Assembly: GCF_022234545.1 (NCBI RefSeq)
Contig: NZ_JAIEUI010000019.1
Coordinates: 84,947 to 148,946, forward strand
Reading direction: 5' to 3'
Length of the DNA: 64,000 nt
Source of the DNA: Paenibacillus piscarius
GTDB lineage: Bacteria > Bacillota > Bacilli > Paenibacillales > Paenibacillaceae
The notes beneath the pieces were generated by a model. That model had not been told where the DNA came from. It searched no databases and was given only the letters and a program-made list of their open reading frames with translations. Below are positions 25,715 to 32,881 of this stretch, one piece after another; the stretch's first letter is position 1, and each line of letters begins with the position of its first letter. Both the position numbers and the translations under genes were made by a program.

Positions 25715-26479
25715 ATGCCAAAAACGCGAATCCCTCTTTTGAAAGAGGACAAGCCTAGCAAAAGAAGAAACCGCAGAATGATTATGATCCTGCTGCTGCT
25801 GTTTGTGGCACTGCTGGCCGTAATCTTCTTCCGTTCGTCGATCAGCAAGATTACAGCCATTAACGTCGAAGGGGATAAGTATACGGCCAGGGAGAACCTG
25901 TTGGCCGCAAGCGGTCTGAGAATCGGCGGACAGTTCTTCGCGGTCTCTTCGGATACTGTGGAGCAGGCGGTGAAGAAACTGGATACGGTCGAGGAAGCCC
26001 GGGTCGAGAGGAAATTCCCCGGCGTGGTTACGATCAGCATTAAGGAGTACCCGGCAGTTGCCTATGAACTGGATCAGGCGGGTGTGCTGGAGGCCATTCT
26101 GTCGAGCGGGGCGGCGGTATCTGTAACGGATACCGGAATCGCTGTAGAGAAGCCGATCTTGACCAACTGGAAGGCCGGCGATCCGTATAAGGCCAAGCTG
26201 TGCCAGGCTCTGGCCAGTATTCCGAATGAGCTGACCAGCGATATCTCGGAGATTGTGCCGTCCCCGACACCGTCATTTCCTGACCGGATCAAGCTTTATA
26301 CCCGTTCGCGGTTTGAGGTGATCACGGCGATCTCTCTGCTTAAGAATAAGGTAGGCTATTTGAACCAGGTGATCGAGACGGAGGAACCGGGACTCATCAG
26401 AATGCTGGAGGCGGATTCCTATGTTCCGTTCCACAAAGAGACCGTAAACCCGGAGGATGAAACGGACACACAAGAGTAA
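25715..26479 (+). CDS. divIB: Cell division protein DivIB/FtsQ
   Basis: A 254-residue bitopic protein. Basic cytoplasmic tail (about 1-23), one membrane helix (about 24-43), then a POTRA domain (about 46-115: ISKITAINVEGDKYTARENLLAASGL) and the beta domain ending in an acidic tail. It acts in the FtsL-DivIC-DivIB complex at the septum. ATG 25715 is chosen over 25709 because GGAG (25703-25706) then lies 8 bases upstream. Family sequence is divergent but domain order is clear. Confidence 0.88.
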   Translation: MPKTRIPLLKEDKPSKRRNRRMIMILLLLFVALLAVIFFRSSISKITAINVEGDKYTARENLLAASGLRIGGQFFAVSSDTVEQAVKKLDTVEEARVERKFPGVVTISIKEYPAVAYELDQAGVLEAILSSGAAVSVTDTGIAVEKPILTNWKAGDPYKAKLCQALASIPNELTSDISEIVPSPTPSFPDRIKLYTRSRFEVITAISLLKNKVGYLNQVIETEEPGLIRMLEADSYVPFHKETVNPEDETDTQE

Positions 26480-26829
26480 ATAGTCCCTACTAATAGAGCA
26501 TAAAAAATGCTACAATCAGTTTTACGGGCATGAAGCATTATCCCTCTTTTTTCTGCGGATTTTTTGAGAAGAAATCCTGATAGAATGCCTGTTTCTCCTG
26601 ATTCTCTGCGCGGAGCGGCAGGCCATGCTGTTTAAGAATTGAAGGCTGGGAACTGCATGTGAAAAGCTTGTCATATACTTCCACTCAAAAAATTTGTTGA
26701 AAAAAGAGGGAAAGGATTAGGGATGTTGAATATGTACAGAAGATGTTTCCCGGGACCGGGAGCAAGTCATGCTTAATATCTATTTATTATCACAATTTAT
26801 TATGATTATAACAGGAGGTGCCATAGGGC
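26480..26829 (+). promoter_or_regulatory. 350-bp ftsAZ promoter region with sigma-H-like promoter
   Basis: No gene is seen here. At 26706-26714 AGAGGGAAA, 11 bp, and GTTGAAT at 26726-26732 fit the sigma-H pattern (RnAGGAWWW, about 11-12 bp, RnnGAAT) with one mismatch. B. subtilis ftsAZ has a sigma-H promoter that raises FtsZ at the onset of sporulation, so this fits. Upstream parts contain several T-rich stretches but no sigma-A promoter I could defend. AGGAGGTG at 26813-26820 is the ftsA ribosome site. Confidence 0.55.
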
Positions 26830-28092
26830 TTGAGCAACAATGACATCATTGTTAGTTTGGACATCGGTACATCCAAAGTTCGGGCAATCATTGGGGAAGT
26901 TACTAGTGGGACCTTTAATATTATTGGCGTTGGATCTGCTGATTCGGATGGAATCCGCAAGGGAGCGATTGTAGACATCGATCAGACTGTGCAGTCGATC
27001 AGAAGCGCCGTGGAACATGCGGAACAGATGGTCGGCATTCAAATATCCGAGGTGTATGTCGGGATATCCGGCAATCACATCGGCCTGCAATCCAGCCATG
27101 GCGTAGTTGCTGTCCAGAATGAGGACCGTGAGATCGGCGAGGATGATATCGACCGTGTGATCAAGGCTGCTGAGGTCATTGCCCTGCCGCCAGAGCGCGA
27201 AGTCATCGATGTTGTCGCCAAGCAGTATATCGTAGACGGGCTTGAAGGCATTCAGGACCCGCGCGGAATGATCGGGGTTCGCCTTGAAGTGGAAGCTACG
27301 ATCATAACCGGTGCCAAGACACCCATACATAATCTGCTACGCTGTGTGGAGAAATCGGGTCTGAAGGTTAAGGATCTCGTCCTTATGTCTCTCGGGGCCG
27401 GCGGATTAGCGCTCTCCAAAGATGAGAAATCAATGGGGGCTGTACTGGTCGATATTGGTGCCGGACAAGCTACGATAGCCGTGTATGAAGAAGGTTCCCT
27501 AAGTGCGACCTCCACGATTCCGGTCGGCGGAGAATTTGTTACCAATGATATTGCGTACGGACTCCGTACGCTGACGGACCAGGCCGAGAAGGTCAAGCTG
27601 AAATACGGCTGTGCCTGGATTGACGACGCCGCTTCTGATGTCGTCTTCAAAGTTCTGCGCATCGGCAGCAATGTCGAGAAGGAATTCAATCAGGAGGATC
27701 TGGCAGCGATTATTGAACCGAGGGTTCAGGAGATCTTCCAGCTCATCCGCCAGGAGGTCAAGCGGCTTGGTTACAATGAGCTTCCGGGGGGGTATATACT
27801 TACGGGTGGTACCGTCTCCATGCCGGGTGTGCTCAAGGTCGCCCAGATGGAGCTGGCAGCATCAGTACGTATTGCCGTGCCTGATTATATTGGAGTCCGC
27901 GACCCTGGCTTTACGGGTGGTGTAGGCATTCTTCATCATGTTGTGCGCAGCTACCGCGGACGCAGCAGCGGACCAAGCGCAAACAAGAAGAACGTTAACC
28001 GCAACAAGCAGAGCGCAGCACCGGTACAGGATACTTCTAAGAAGCCTGGCCTGGTGGAACGTCTGAAGAATATGTTCAGCGAATTCATATAA
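26830..28092 (+). CDS. ftsA: Cell division protein FtsA
   Basis: A 420-residue actin-fold protein that tethers FtsZ to the membrane. It has phosphate-1 motif SLDIGTSKVRAIIGE (about 9-23), the 1C domain, DIGAGQATIAVYEEG (phosphate 2), TGGTVSMPGV (adenosine motif), a low-complexity Asn/Lys/Ser linker, and a C-terminal amphipathic helix LVERLKNMFSEFI for membrane binding. It starts at TTG with a 9-base spacing from AGGAGGTG. Confidence 0.95.
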   Translation: MSNNDIIVSLDIGTSKVRAIIGEVTSGTFNIIGVGSADSDGIRKGAIVDIDQTVQSIRSAVEHAEQMVGIQISEVYVGISGNHIGLQSSHGVVAVQNEDREIGEDDIDRVIKAAEVIALPPEREVIDVVAKQYIVDGLEGIQDPRGMIGVRLEVEATIITGAKTPIHNLLRCVEKSGLKVKDLVLMSLGAGGLALSKDEKSMGAVLVDIGAGQATIAVYEEGSLSATSTIPVGGEFVTNDIAYGLRTLTDQAEKVKLKYGCAWIDDAASDVVFKVLRIGSNVEKEFNQEDLAAIIEPRVQEIFQLIRQEVKRLGYNELPGGYILTGGTVSMPGVLKVAQMELAASVRIAVPDYIGVRDPGFTGGVGILHHVVRSYRGRSSGPSANKKNVNRNKQSAAPVQDTSKKPGLVERLKNMFSEFI

Positions 28093-28156
28093 GTGTAGGT
28101 CCAGATATACTTGGACTGGCCATCCAAGCACTACTCGAGGGGGAGATGGAAACAAT

Positions 28157-29290
28157 ATGTTGGAATTTGATTTTGAAATGGAGAGCTTGGCGCAAATAAA
28201 GGTCATCGGCGTAGGCGGCGGCGGAAGCAACGCAGTAAACCGGATGATCGAAAATGGCGTTCAGGGTGTTGAATTCATCACAGTGAATACAGATGCCCAA
28301 GCGCTGCATATGGCCAAATCGGAGCATAAATTACAAATCGGGGATAAACTGACCCGCGGACTTGGTGCAGGAGCCAATCCTGAGGTAGGCAAGAAGGCGG
28401 CTGAGGAGTCCCGCGATCTGATCTCTAATACGCTTAAGGGTGCGGATATGGTCTTCGTCACCGCAGGAATGGGCGGCGGCACCGGAACAGGCGCAGCGCC
28501 TGTCATTGCCGAGATCGCCAGAGAGTGCGGGGCGCTGACCGTTGGGGTCGTTACCCGTCCGTTCACCTTTGAAGGCCGGAAGCGTGCCAACCAGGCAGAG
28601 CTCGGCATTGAAGCACTGAAGGAAAAGGTTGATACGCTGATTGTAATCCCGAATGACCGGTTGCTGGAAATCGTAGATAAGAAGACTCCGATGCTGGAGG
28701 CCTTCCGTGAAGCAGACAACGTGCTCCGCCAGGCGGTACAAGGCATCTCTGACCTGATTCAGGTTCCCGGCCTGATTAACCTTGACTTTGCCGATGTGAA
28801 GACAATCATGACCGAGCGCGGCTCTGCGCTGATGGGCATCGGGATTGCCACCGGCGAGAACCGCGCCTCTGAAGCAGCCCGCAAAGCGATTATGAGCCCG
28901 CTGCTTGAGACCTCGATTGAAGGAGCCCGCGGTGTTATTATGAATATTACCGGCGGCTCTAATCTCTCGCTGTATGAGGTTAATGAAGCGGCTGAGATTG
29001 TTACCGCAGCTTCAGATCCTGAAGTGAATATGATCTTCGGGGCCATTATTGAAGAGAGCATGAAGGATGAGATCAAGGTTACCGTTATTGCTACCGGCTT
29101 CGAGCACAAGCCTTCTGGTGTAGCTCCTGTACGCCGTCCGGCAGCCAGCAGTAACAGCAGCACCGGCAGCAATGAACCGGCAGCAGACAAGAATAATACG
29201 AACCTTCGTCCATTCGGCAACCAGACTAGCTCTGATCAGCTGGATATTCCCACCTTCCTGCGCAATCGCACACGCGGTAACAACGATTAA
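28157..29290 (+). CDS. ftsZ: Cell division GTPase FtsZ
   Basis: A 377-residue tubulin homologue that forms the Z ring. N-terminal GVGGGGSNAVNRM, tubulin signature GGGTGTG (106-112), the T7-loop NLDFADVKTIM with the catalytic Asp, a flexible Ser/Asn-rich linker (about 318-355) and the conserved C-terminal peptide LDIPTFLRNR, which binds FtsA and SepF. SepF is also encoded here (40265). Confidence 0.97.
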   Translation: MLEFDFEMESLAQIKVIGVGGGGSNAVNRMIENGVQGVEFITVNTDAQALHMAKSEHKLQIGDKLTRGLGAGANPEVGKKAAEESRDLISNTLKGADMVFVTAGMGGGTGTGAAPVIAEIARECGALTVGVVTRPFTFEGRKRANQAELGIEALKEKVDTLIVIPNDRLLEIVDKKTPMLEAFREADNVLRQAVQGISDLIQVPGLINLDFADVKTIMTERGSALMGIGIATGENRASEAARKAIMSPLLETSIEGARGVIMNITGGSNLSLYEVNEAAEIVTAASDPEVNMIFGAIIEESMKDEIKVTVIATGFEHKPSGVAPVRRPAASSNSSTGSNEPAADKNNTNLRPFGNQTSSDQLDIPTFLRNRTRGNND

Positions 29291-29299
29291 GCATCGTTG
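29281..29299 (+). other. Small inverted repeat at the ftsZ stop
   Basis: CAACGAT-TAAGC-ATCGTTG has perfect 7-bp arms around the stop codon. It may protect the 3' end of the mRNA. Confidence 0.35.
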
Positions 29300-29333
29300 G
29301 TAACTTAGAACTTAACCTTTGGGTATACGGAAG

Positions 29334-29379
29334 CACCGTATCCTGCAGATTGAACAATCTGCGGGTACGGTGTTTTTTT
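29334..29379 (+). terminator. Terminator of the dcw operon after ftsZ
   Basis: A long stem (29334-29351 with 29356-29372, GAAC loop 29352-29355, one bulge) followed by seven T. Confidence 0.92.
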
Positions 29380-29420
29380 GTGTATCACGCAGTATAATAA
29401 CGGTAACGGGAGACGATGAC

Positions 29421-30341
29421 ATGGAAATGCTGGACCCCCGGGTGGACTTTGTATTTAAGCGGATCTTTGCAAGCGAGAGCAATAAGGATGTATTGCTGGC
29501 TTTTCTGAACCGGATCTTCATGGATGCCGGCGACCCGCCGCTTGAAGAAGTGGTGCTGCTTAACCCTTATACAGACAAGGATGACCCGCTGGATAAGCAG
29601 GCGATCTTTGATATCTGGGCGAAGACTGCAGGCGGTAAGCTGATTAATATTGAAATGCAGCTGTTCAACAAATATGATATAGAGAAACGTACTTTGTATT
29701 ATTGGAGTAAGCGGTATGCCGGTCAGCTTCAGGTCAGCGGCAAATATATTGATCTCAATAAATGCGTGACGATCAATATTCTGAACTACAAGGTACTCCC
29801 CAATGAACACACGCACAGTGTATTTCATTTGCGGGAGGATGTAACCGGAGCGCCGCTCACGGACGATATCGAAATCCATTTCCTGGAGCTGCCTAAGCTG
29901 AACCAGCCGGTTATTCCCGGCGAGGCCGGGTTGGTTAACTGGCTGCAGTTTTTGAAGGGAACTCATTACTCAGATTGGGAGGTGTTGCAGATGAATGAGC
30001 CAGCGTTGAGGAAAGCCATGGAGACCCTAGAATTTCTGAGCCAGGATTCGGAAGCCCGCCGGAAGTATGAGGACCGCCAGAAATTCCTGCTCGACGAAGC
30101 TTCTCAGCGGGATGGTGCGCAGCGGGAAGGGTTTGCTAAAGGTCTGGAGGAGGGCATGAAGGAAGGCATGAAGGAAGGCATGAAGGAGGGTATGAAGGAG
30201 GGCTTGAAAGAAGGCTTAGCCAAAGGCGAGCTTGAAGCCAAACGGAAGATTGCCAAAAGGATTCTGGAGATGGGAGTAGATATTGCGTCTGTTCAGAAGG
30301 CGACCGGATTATCCGAAGAAGAGTTGAAATCTATGATGTGA
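29421..30341 (+). CDS. Rpn family nuclease (PD-(D/E)XK, transposase-like)
   Basis: A 306-residue member of the Rpn/PDDEXK_2 family (recombination-promoting nuclease, formerly transposase_31). It begins with the family opener MLDPRVDFVFKRIF and has the nuclease core FDIWAKTAGGKLINIEMQL, with the E-x-Q end of the PD-(D/E)XK motif, and YYWSKRYAGQL. The C-terminal part (about 235-275) is a charged helix with repeated EGMK units coded by a 12-bp tandem repeat. Rpn proteins are DNA nucleases; multiple copies per genome and terminal repeat variation are common. It stands alone between ftsZ and spoIIGA with its own terminator. ATG 29421 follows GGGAG; 29427 is an alternative. Confidence 0.82.
   Translation: MEMLDPRVDFVFKRIFASESNKDVLLAFLNRIFMDAGDPPLEEVVLLNPYTDKDDPLDKQAIFDIWAKTAGGKLINIEMQLFNKYDIEKRTLYYWSKRYAGQLQVSGKYIDLNKCVTINILNYKVLPNEHTHSVFHLREDVTGAPLTDDIEIHFLELPKLNQPVIPGEAGLVNWLQFLKGTHYSDWEVLQMNEPALRKAMETLEFLSQDSEARRKYEDRQKFLLDEASQRDGAQREGFAKGLEEGMKEGMKEGMKEGMKEGLKEGLAKGELEAKRKIAKRILEMGVDIASVQKATGLSEEELKSMM
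30148..30216 (+). repeat. 12-bp tandem repeat inside the Rpn gene
   Basis: About five imperfect copies of AAGGAAGGCATG encode repeated EGMK/EGLK. Being a multiple of three, copy changes keep the frame and only alter the length of the C-terminal helix. Confidence 0.85.
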
Positions 30342-30358
30342 CAGGAAATTCCAAGTGA

Positions 30359-30387
30359 AGTCAGCCATTTCAGGCTGGCTTTTTTTG
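30359..30387 (+). terminator. Terminator after the Rpn gene
   Basis: AGTCAGCC (30359-30366) pairs with GGCTGGCT (30373-30380), then a run of T. Confidence 0.85.
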
Positions 30388-30448
30388 GTGGATTAGAATT
30401 TATATGTTTTGGGGTCCCCGCAAAGTACCTGAGTTATCATCGAAGCTA

Positions 30449-30473
30449 AAGCCCCACTTTGTGGGGTTATTTT
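30449..30473 (+). terminator. Second terminator before spoIIGA
   Basis: CCCCAC-TTT-GTGGGG (30452-30466) flanked by A and T tracts, which would work in both directions. It insulates spoIIGA from upstream transcription. Confidence 0.65.
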
Positions 30474-30534
30474 GCGCGCGATTCTCGCATCAGCCCATAA
30501 CTCGACAAAAAAACCGCTGGAACGCCCCCCATGT

Positions 30535-30568
30535 TTAGACAGACTTTGGATGCGGGAGTTCCTATACT
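30535..30568 (+). promoter_or_regulatory. Candidate Spo0A-activated spoIIG promoter
   Basis: TTAGAC (30535-30540) and TATACT (30563-30568) are 22 bp apart, the abnormal spacing that is the hallmark of the Spo0A-dependent spoIIG promoter of B. subtilis. Read on the minus strand, 30534-30542 gives a TGTCTAA 0A-box match (6/7) overlapping the -35, and TGTCGAG (6/7) occurs at about 30501-30508 and again at 30606-30612, the latter downstream of the start. I infer Spo0A control by analogy. Confidence 0.55.
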
Positions 30569-30628
30569 AATCTTATCGTCTAAAAAGAGAGCCTGCACCC
30601 CGGCCTCGACAATCTTTCGTTTGCAGGC

Positions 30629-30634
30629 AGGTGA
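30629..30634 (+). promoter_or_regulatory. Ribosome binding site that sets the spoIIGA start at TTG
   Basis: AGGTGA is 5 bases before TTG 30640 and overlaps the GTG at 30631, so 30631 cannot be served by it. Protein alignment by eye to B. subtilis SpoIIGA also begins at VVYIDLIF. Confidence 0.65.
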
Positions 30635-30639
30635 ACGCA

Positions 30640-31596
30640 TTGGTAGTGTATATTGATTTGATCTTTGCCGCCAATCTGCTGATCGACGGAGTTCTCTTAT
30701 GGCTGACAAGCTGGCTGGTCAAGCAAAAGGTGGCCTGGTGGCGCCTGGCGCTGTCTGCATTGACGGGTGCGCTCTATGTTGTCATGATGTTTGTCCCGGA
30801 GCTGTCCTTTATGTACACCTTTCTGATCAAATTCGGATTGTCGGTATTGATGTTATGGATAGCTTTTGGCTTTAGAAGTCTGCAAAGCTATCTTCGTGCA
30901 TTCGGGGCATTCTATATGATTAATTTTGCGGCAGCGGGAGGGATCATAGGCGCTCATTATTTGCTGCAAAGCTCTGGTGACATCTGGAATGGCATGATCT
31001 TTACCTCTTCGGGAGGCCAAGCTCACCGCCTGAAGATCGGTTTCTGGTTCGTCCTTGCCCTGCTTCCGCTGGTGCTGCTGCTCTTCCGGCGGACTGTTGC
31101 TTCCCGCAGGCACAGGGAGCAGCTGGATACTTATATTGGCGAAGTCACGGTGGAGATTGACAGCGTGACGGTCACCTGCCCCGGACTGCTGGACACCGGC
31201 AACCGGCTAAGTGATCCGCTGACGAGGATGCCGGTTATGGTGATGGAGGCCGCACTGTGGGAGAACCATTTGCCGGCCTCCTGGAAAGGAAGGCTGACCC
31301 AGACGGGGGCGGATGCCCTTGTTCTGGAAACGGACGGGCAGTCTTTTGCCTGGCAGGACAGAATACGGCTGGTGCCGTACAGGGGGGTGAACCGCGCCGC
31401 CTCCTTCATGCTCGCGTTGAAGCCGGATTTGGTAAGGATCCAGCTTGGCGGCGATACCTTCTGCCACACCAGAGTGCTCATCGGGCTGGACGGCGGGACA
31501 CTGGCAGGAGACGGTGCGTACCGGGCAGTCATTCATCCTGATCTGACCCTGAAGGAGAACGCTGTAGAAGCGCCGGCTGATAAGGTAATGGGGTAA
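30640..31596 (+). CDS. spoIIGA: Sigma-E processing aspartic protease SpoIIGA
   Basis: A 318-residue membrane protease that removes the pro-sequence of sigma-E in the mother cell when triggered by SpoIIR. The N-terminal half has five membrane helices (about 1-150). The C-terminal half is a retropepsin-like domain with the catalytic Asp in LLDTGNRLSDPLT (D185), followed by VPYRGVN and LIGLD. Its substrate gene sigE follows 23 bases later. TTG 30640 is the preferred start; GTG 30631 and GTG 30646 are alternatives. Confidence 0.93.
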   Translation: MVVYIDLIFAANLLIDGVLLWLTSWLVKQKVAWWRLALSALTGALYVVMMFVPELSFMYTFLIKFGLSVLMLWIAFGFRSLQSYLRAFGAFYMINFAAAGGIIGAHYLLQSSGDIWNGMIFTSSGGQAHRLKIGFWFVLALLPLVLLLFRRTVASRRHREQLDTYIGEVTVEIDSVTVTCPGLLDTGNRLSDPLTRMPVMVMEAALWENHLPASWKGRLTQTGADALVLETDGQSFAWQDRIRLVPYRGVNRAASFMLALKPDLVRIQLGGDTFCHTRVLIGLDGGTLAGDGAYRAVIHPDLTLKENAVEAPADKVMG

Positions 31597-31619
31597 GTAA
31601 CCTATTAGGAGGAACAATA

Positions 31620-32339
31620 ATGGTCAAATTCAAGCTTGTGCTGCAACTGCAGTATTACCGGATGCTGTTTCTGCTGGGACTCAAGAGCCAGGAAATCTAT
31701 TATATCGGCGGCAGTGAAGCGCTGCCGCCCCCGCTGACGCGGGAGGAAGAGGAATTCCTGCTCCAGCGGCTCTCCAGCGGCGACGCCGCCGTCCGGGCGA
31801 TGCTGATTGAGCGCAATCTGCGGCTGGTGGTCTATATCGCCCGGAAATTCGAGAACACCGGCATTAACATCGAGGACCTGGTGTCGATCGGCGCCATCGG
31901 GCTCATTAAGGCCGTTAATACCTTTGATCCGGAGAAAAAAATCAAACTCGCCACCTACGCCTCGCGCTGCATCGAGAATGAGATTCTGATGTACCTGCGG
32001 CGCAACAGCAAGACCAGGAGTGAGGTTTCCTTTGATGAACCGCTGAATATTGACTGGGATGGCAATGAGCTGCTGCTCTCGGATGTGCTGGGCACGGAGA
32101 ATGATACCATCTACCGCAACATCGAGGAGCAGGTAGACCGCAAGCTGCTGCAGAAGGCGCTGGAGAAGCTTAGCGAACGGGAACGGCTCATTATGGAGCT
32201 GAGGTTCGGCCTGCGCGGCGGGGAAGAAAAAACACAAAAGGATGTAGCCGATCTGCTCGGCATCTCCCAATCCTATATTTCGCGCCTGGAGAAAAGAATT
32301 ATCAAGCGGCTGCGTAAGGAGTTCAACAAGATGGTGTGA
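31620..32339 (+). CDS. sigE: RNA polymerase sigma-E precursor
   Basis: A 239-residue pro-sigma factor for early mother-cell transcription. The first about 27 residues are the hydrophobic/basic pro-sequence, cut by SpoIIGA near IYYIGGSEALPPP (Y27/Y28 at the same place as in B. subtilis). Then follow region 2 (RNLRLVVYIARKFENTGINIEDL, ATYASRCIENEILMYLRR), region 3 and region 4 (GISQSYISRLEKRIIKRLRK). AGGAGG precedes the ATG. In B. subtilis sigG lies right behind; here a 5-kb insert and a terminator intervene. Confidence 0.97.
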   Translation: MVKFKLVLQLQYYRMLFLLGLKSQEIYYIGGSEALPPPLTREEEEFLLQRLSSGDAAVRAMLIERNLRLVVYIARKFENTGINIEDLVSIGAIGLIKAVNTFDPEKKIKLATYASRCIENEILMYLRRNSKTRSEVSFDEPLNIDWDGNELLLSDVLGTENDTIYRNIEEQVDRKLLQKALEKLSERERLIMELRFGLRGGEEKTQKDVADLLGISQSYISRLEKRIIKRLRKEFNKMV

Positions 32340-32401
32340 ATTATTGAAAAAAGAATAATATAGCCGTCAGAAGAACAGAACGACAGTAAGAACAATACTT
32401 A

Positions 32402-32445
32402 ACACCTTCATAATTCCTGCAATAGGAAGGCTGAAGGTGTTTTTT
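32402..32445 (+). terminator. Terminator after sigE
   Basis: ACACCTTCA (32402-32410) pairs with TGAAGGTGT (32432-32440), with an inner TTCCTGCAATAGGAA hairpin, followed by six T. It would block spoIIG read-through into the peptide cluster. Confidence 0.88.
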
Positions 32446-32537
32446 GATAAATGTACTTTAATATAATGATTACTAAAATAAGGTAATTAAAAAAGAATAT
32501 GTTCACCAAAAGTACTCATAAAGTGAAAATAATAATA

Positions 32538-32566
32538 TTGATACAAATAATATACAGGGATATAAT
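32538..32566 (+). promoter_or_regulatory. Sigma-A promoter of the peptide cluster
   Basis: TTGATA (32538-32543), 17 bp, TATAAT (32561-32566): 11 of 12 consensus bases at ideal spacing. It starts a short leader of about 30 bases before the precursor gene. Expression therefore need not depend on sporulation. Confidence 0.8.
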
Positions 32567-32603
32567 GTAAAAGTAGTCATAATAAATAGAGAGGAGAATT
32601 AAT

Positions 32604-32774
32604 ATGTCTGAAATTTCTGTAAACTCTGTGACACCAAACTTCAACAGTTGTACAGTAGCTTGTTTGGTTTGCGTTGGTACCTGTGTGGGTACTGGGCCGC
32701 TTGCTCCTGTTGGAAGTCTTGCAGGAGCCATTATAGCTTCTGAGTCACTCGACTGGGCAAATCACAATGTCTAA
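32604..32774 (+). CDS. Cys-rich RiPP precursor peptide (putative sactipeptide/ranthipeptide)
   Basis: A 56-residue peptide gene with GAGGAG (32591-32596) 7 bases before its ATG. Residues 1-15 (MSEISVNSVTPNFNS) are polar and have no Cys, as expected for a leader. Four Cys follow at 16, 20, 23 and 27 (C-x3-C-x2-C-x3-C), then a small-residue, hydrophobic tail rich in Gly, Ala, Ser and Thr, ending SLDWANHNV. A Cys-rich half followed by an acceptor-rich half is the plan of hairpin sactipeptides such as thurincin H (C-x2-C-x2-C-x2-C), but the Cys spacing differs. Two radical SAM/SPASM genes and an exporter follow, so thioether crosslinking is the likely fate. The leader/core boundary, the number of bridges and the activity cannot be told from sequence. 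It has no obvious tie to sporulation beyond its place. Confidence 0.85.
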   Translation: MSEISVNSVTPNFNSCTVACLVCVGTCVGTGPLAPVGSLAGAIIASESLDWANHNV

Positions 32775-32796
32775 CGTATTTAGAAATTAAATTTTT

Positions 32797-32832
32797 AAAT
32801 AATCCACTTATACTTTTATAAGTGGATTATTT
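32797..32832 (+). terminator. Perfect hairpin between peptide gene and maturase genes
   Basis: Bases 32797-32812 are fully complementary to 32817-32832 (16 bp, loop CTTT). The right arm ends in ATTATTT but no further T run follows. It probably allows partial read-through and 3'-end protection, giving much more peptide mRNA than enzyme mRNA. Confidence 0.75.
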
Positions 32833-32881
32833 CACAAAGTGAATGGGGAGGTAAGAACCAGAGAATATCTGGGTATAGCCT

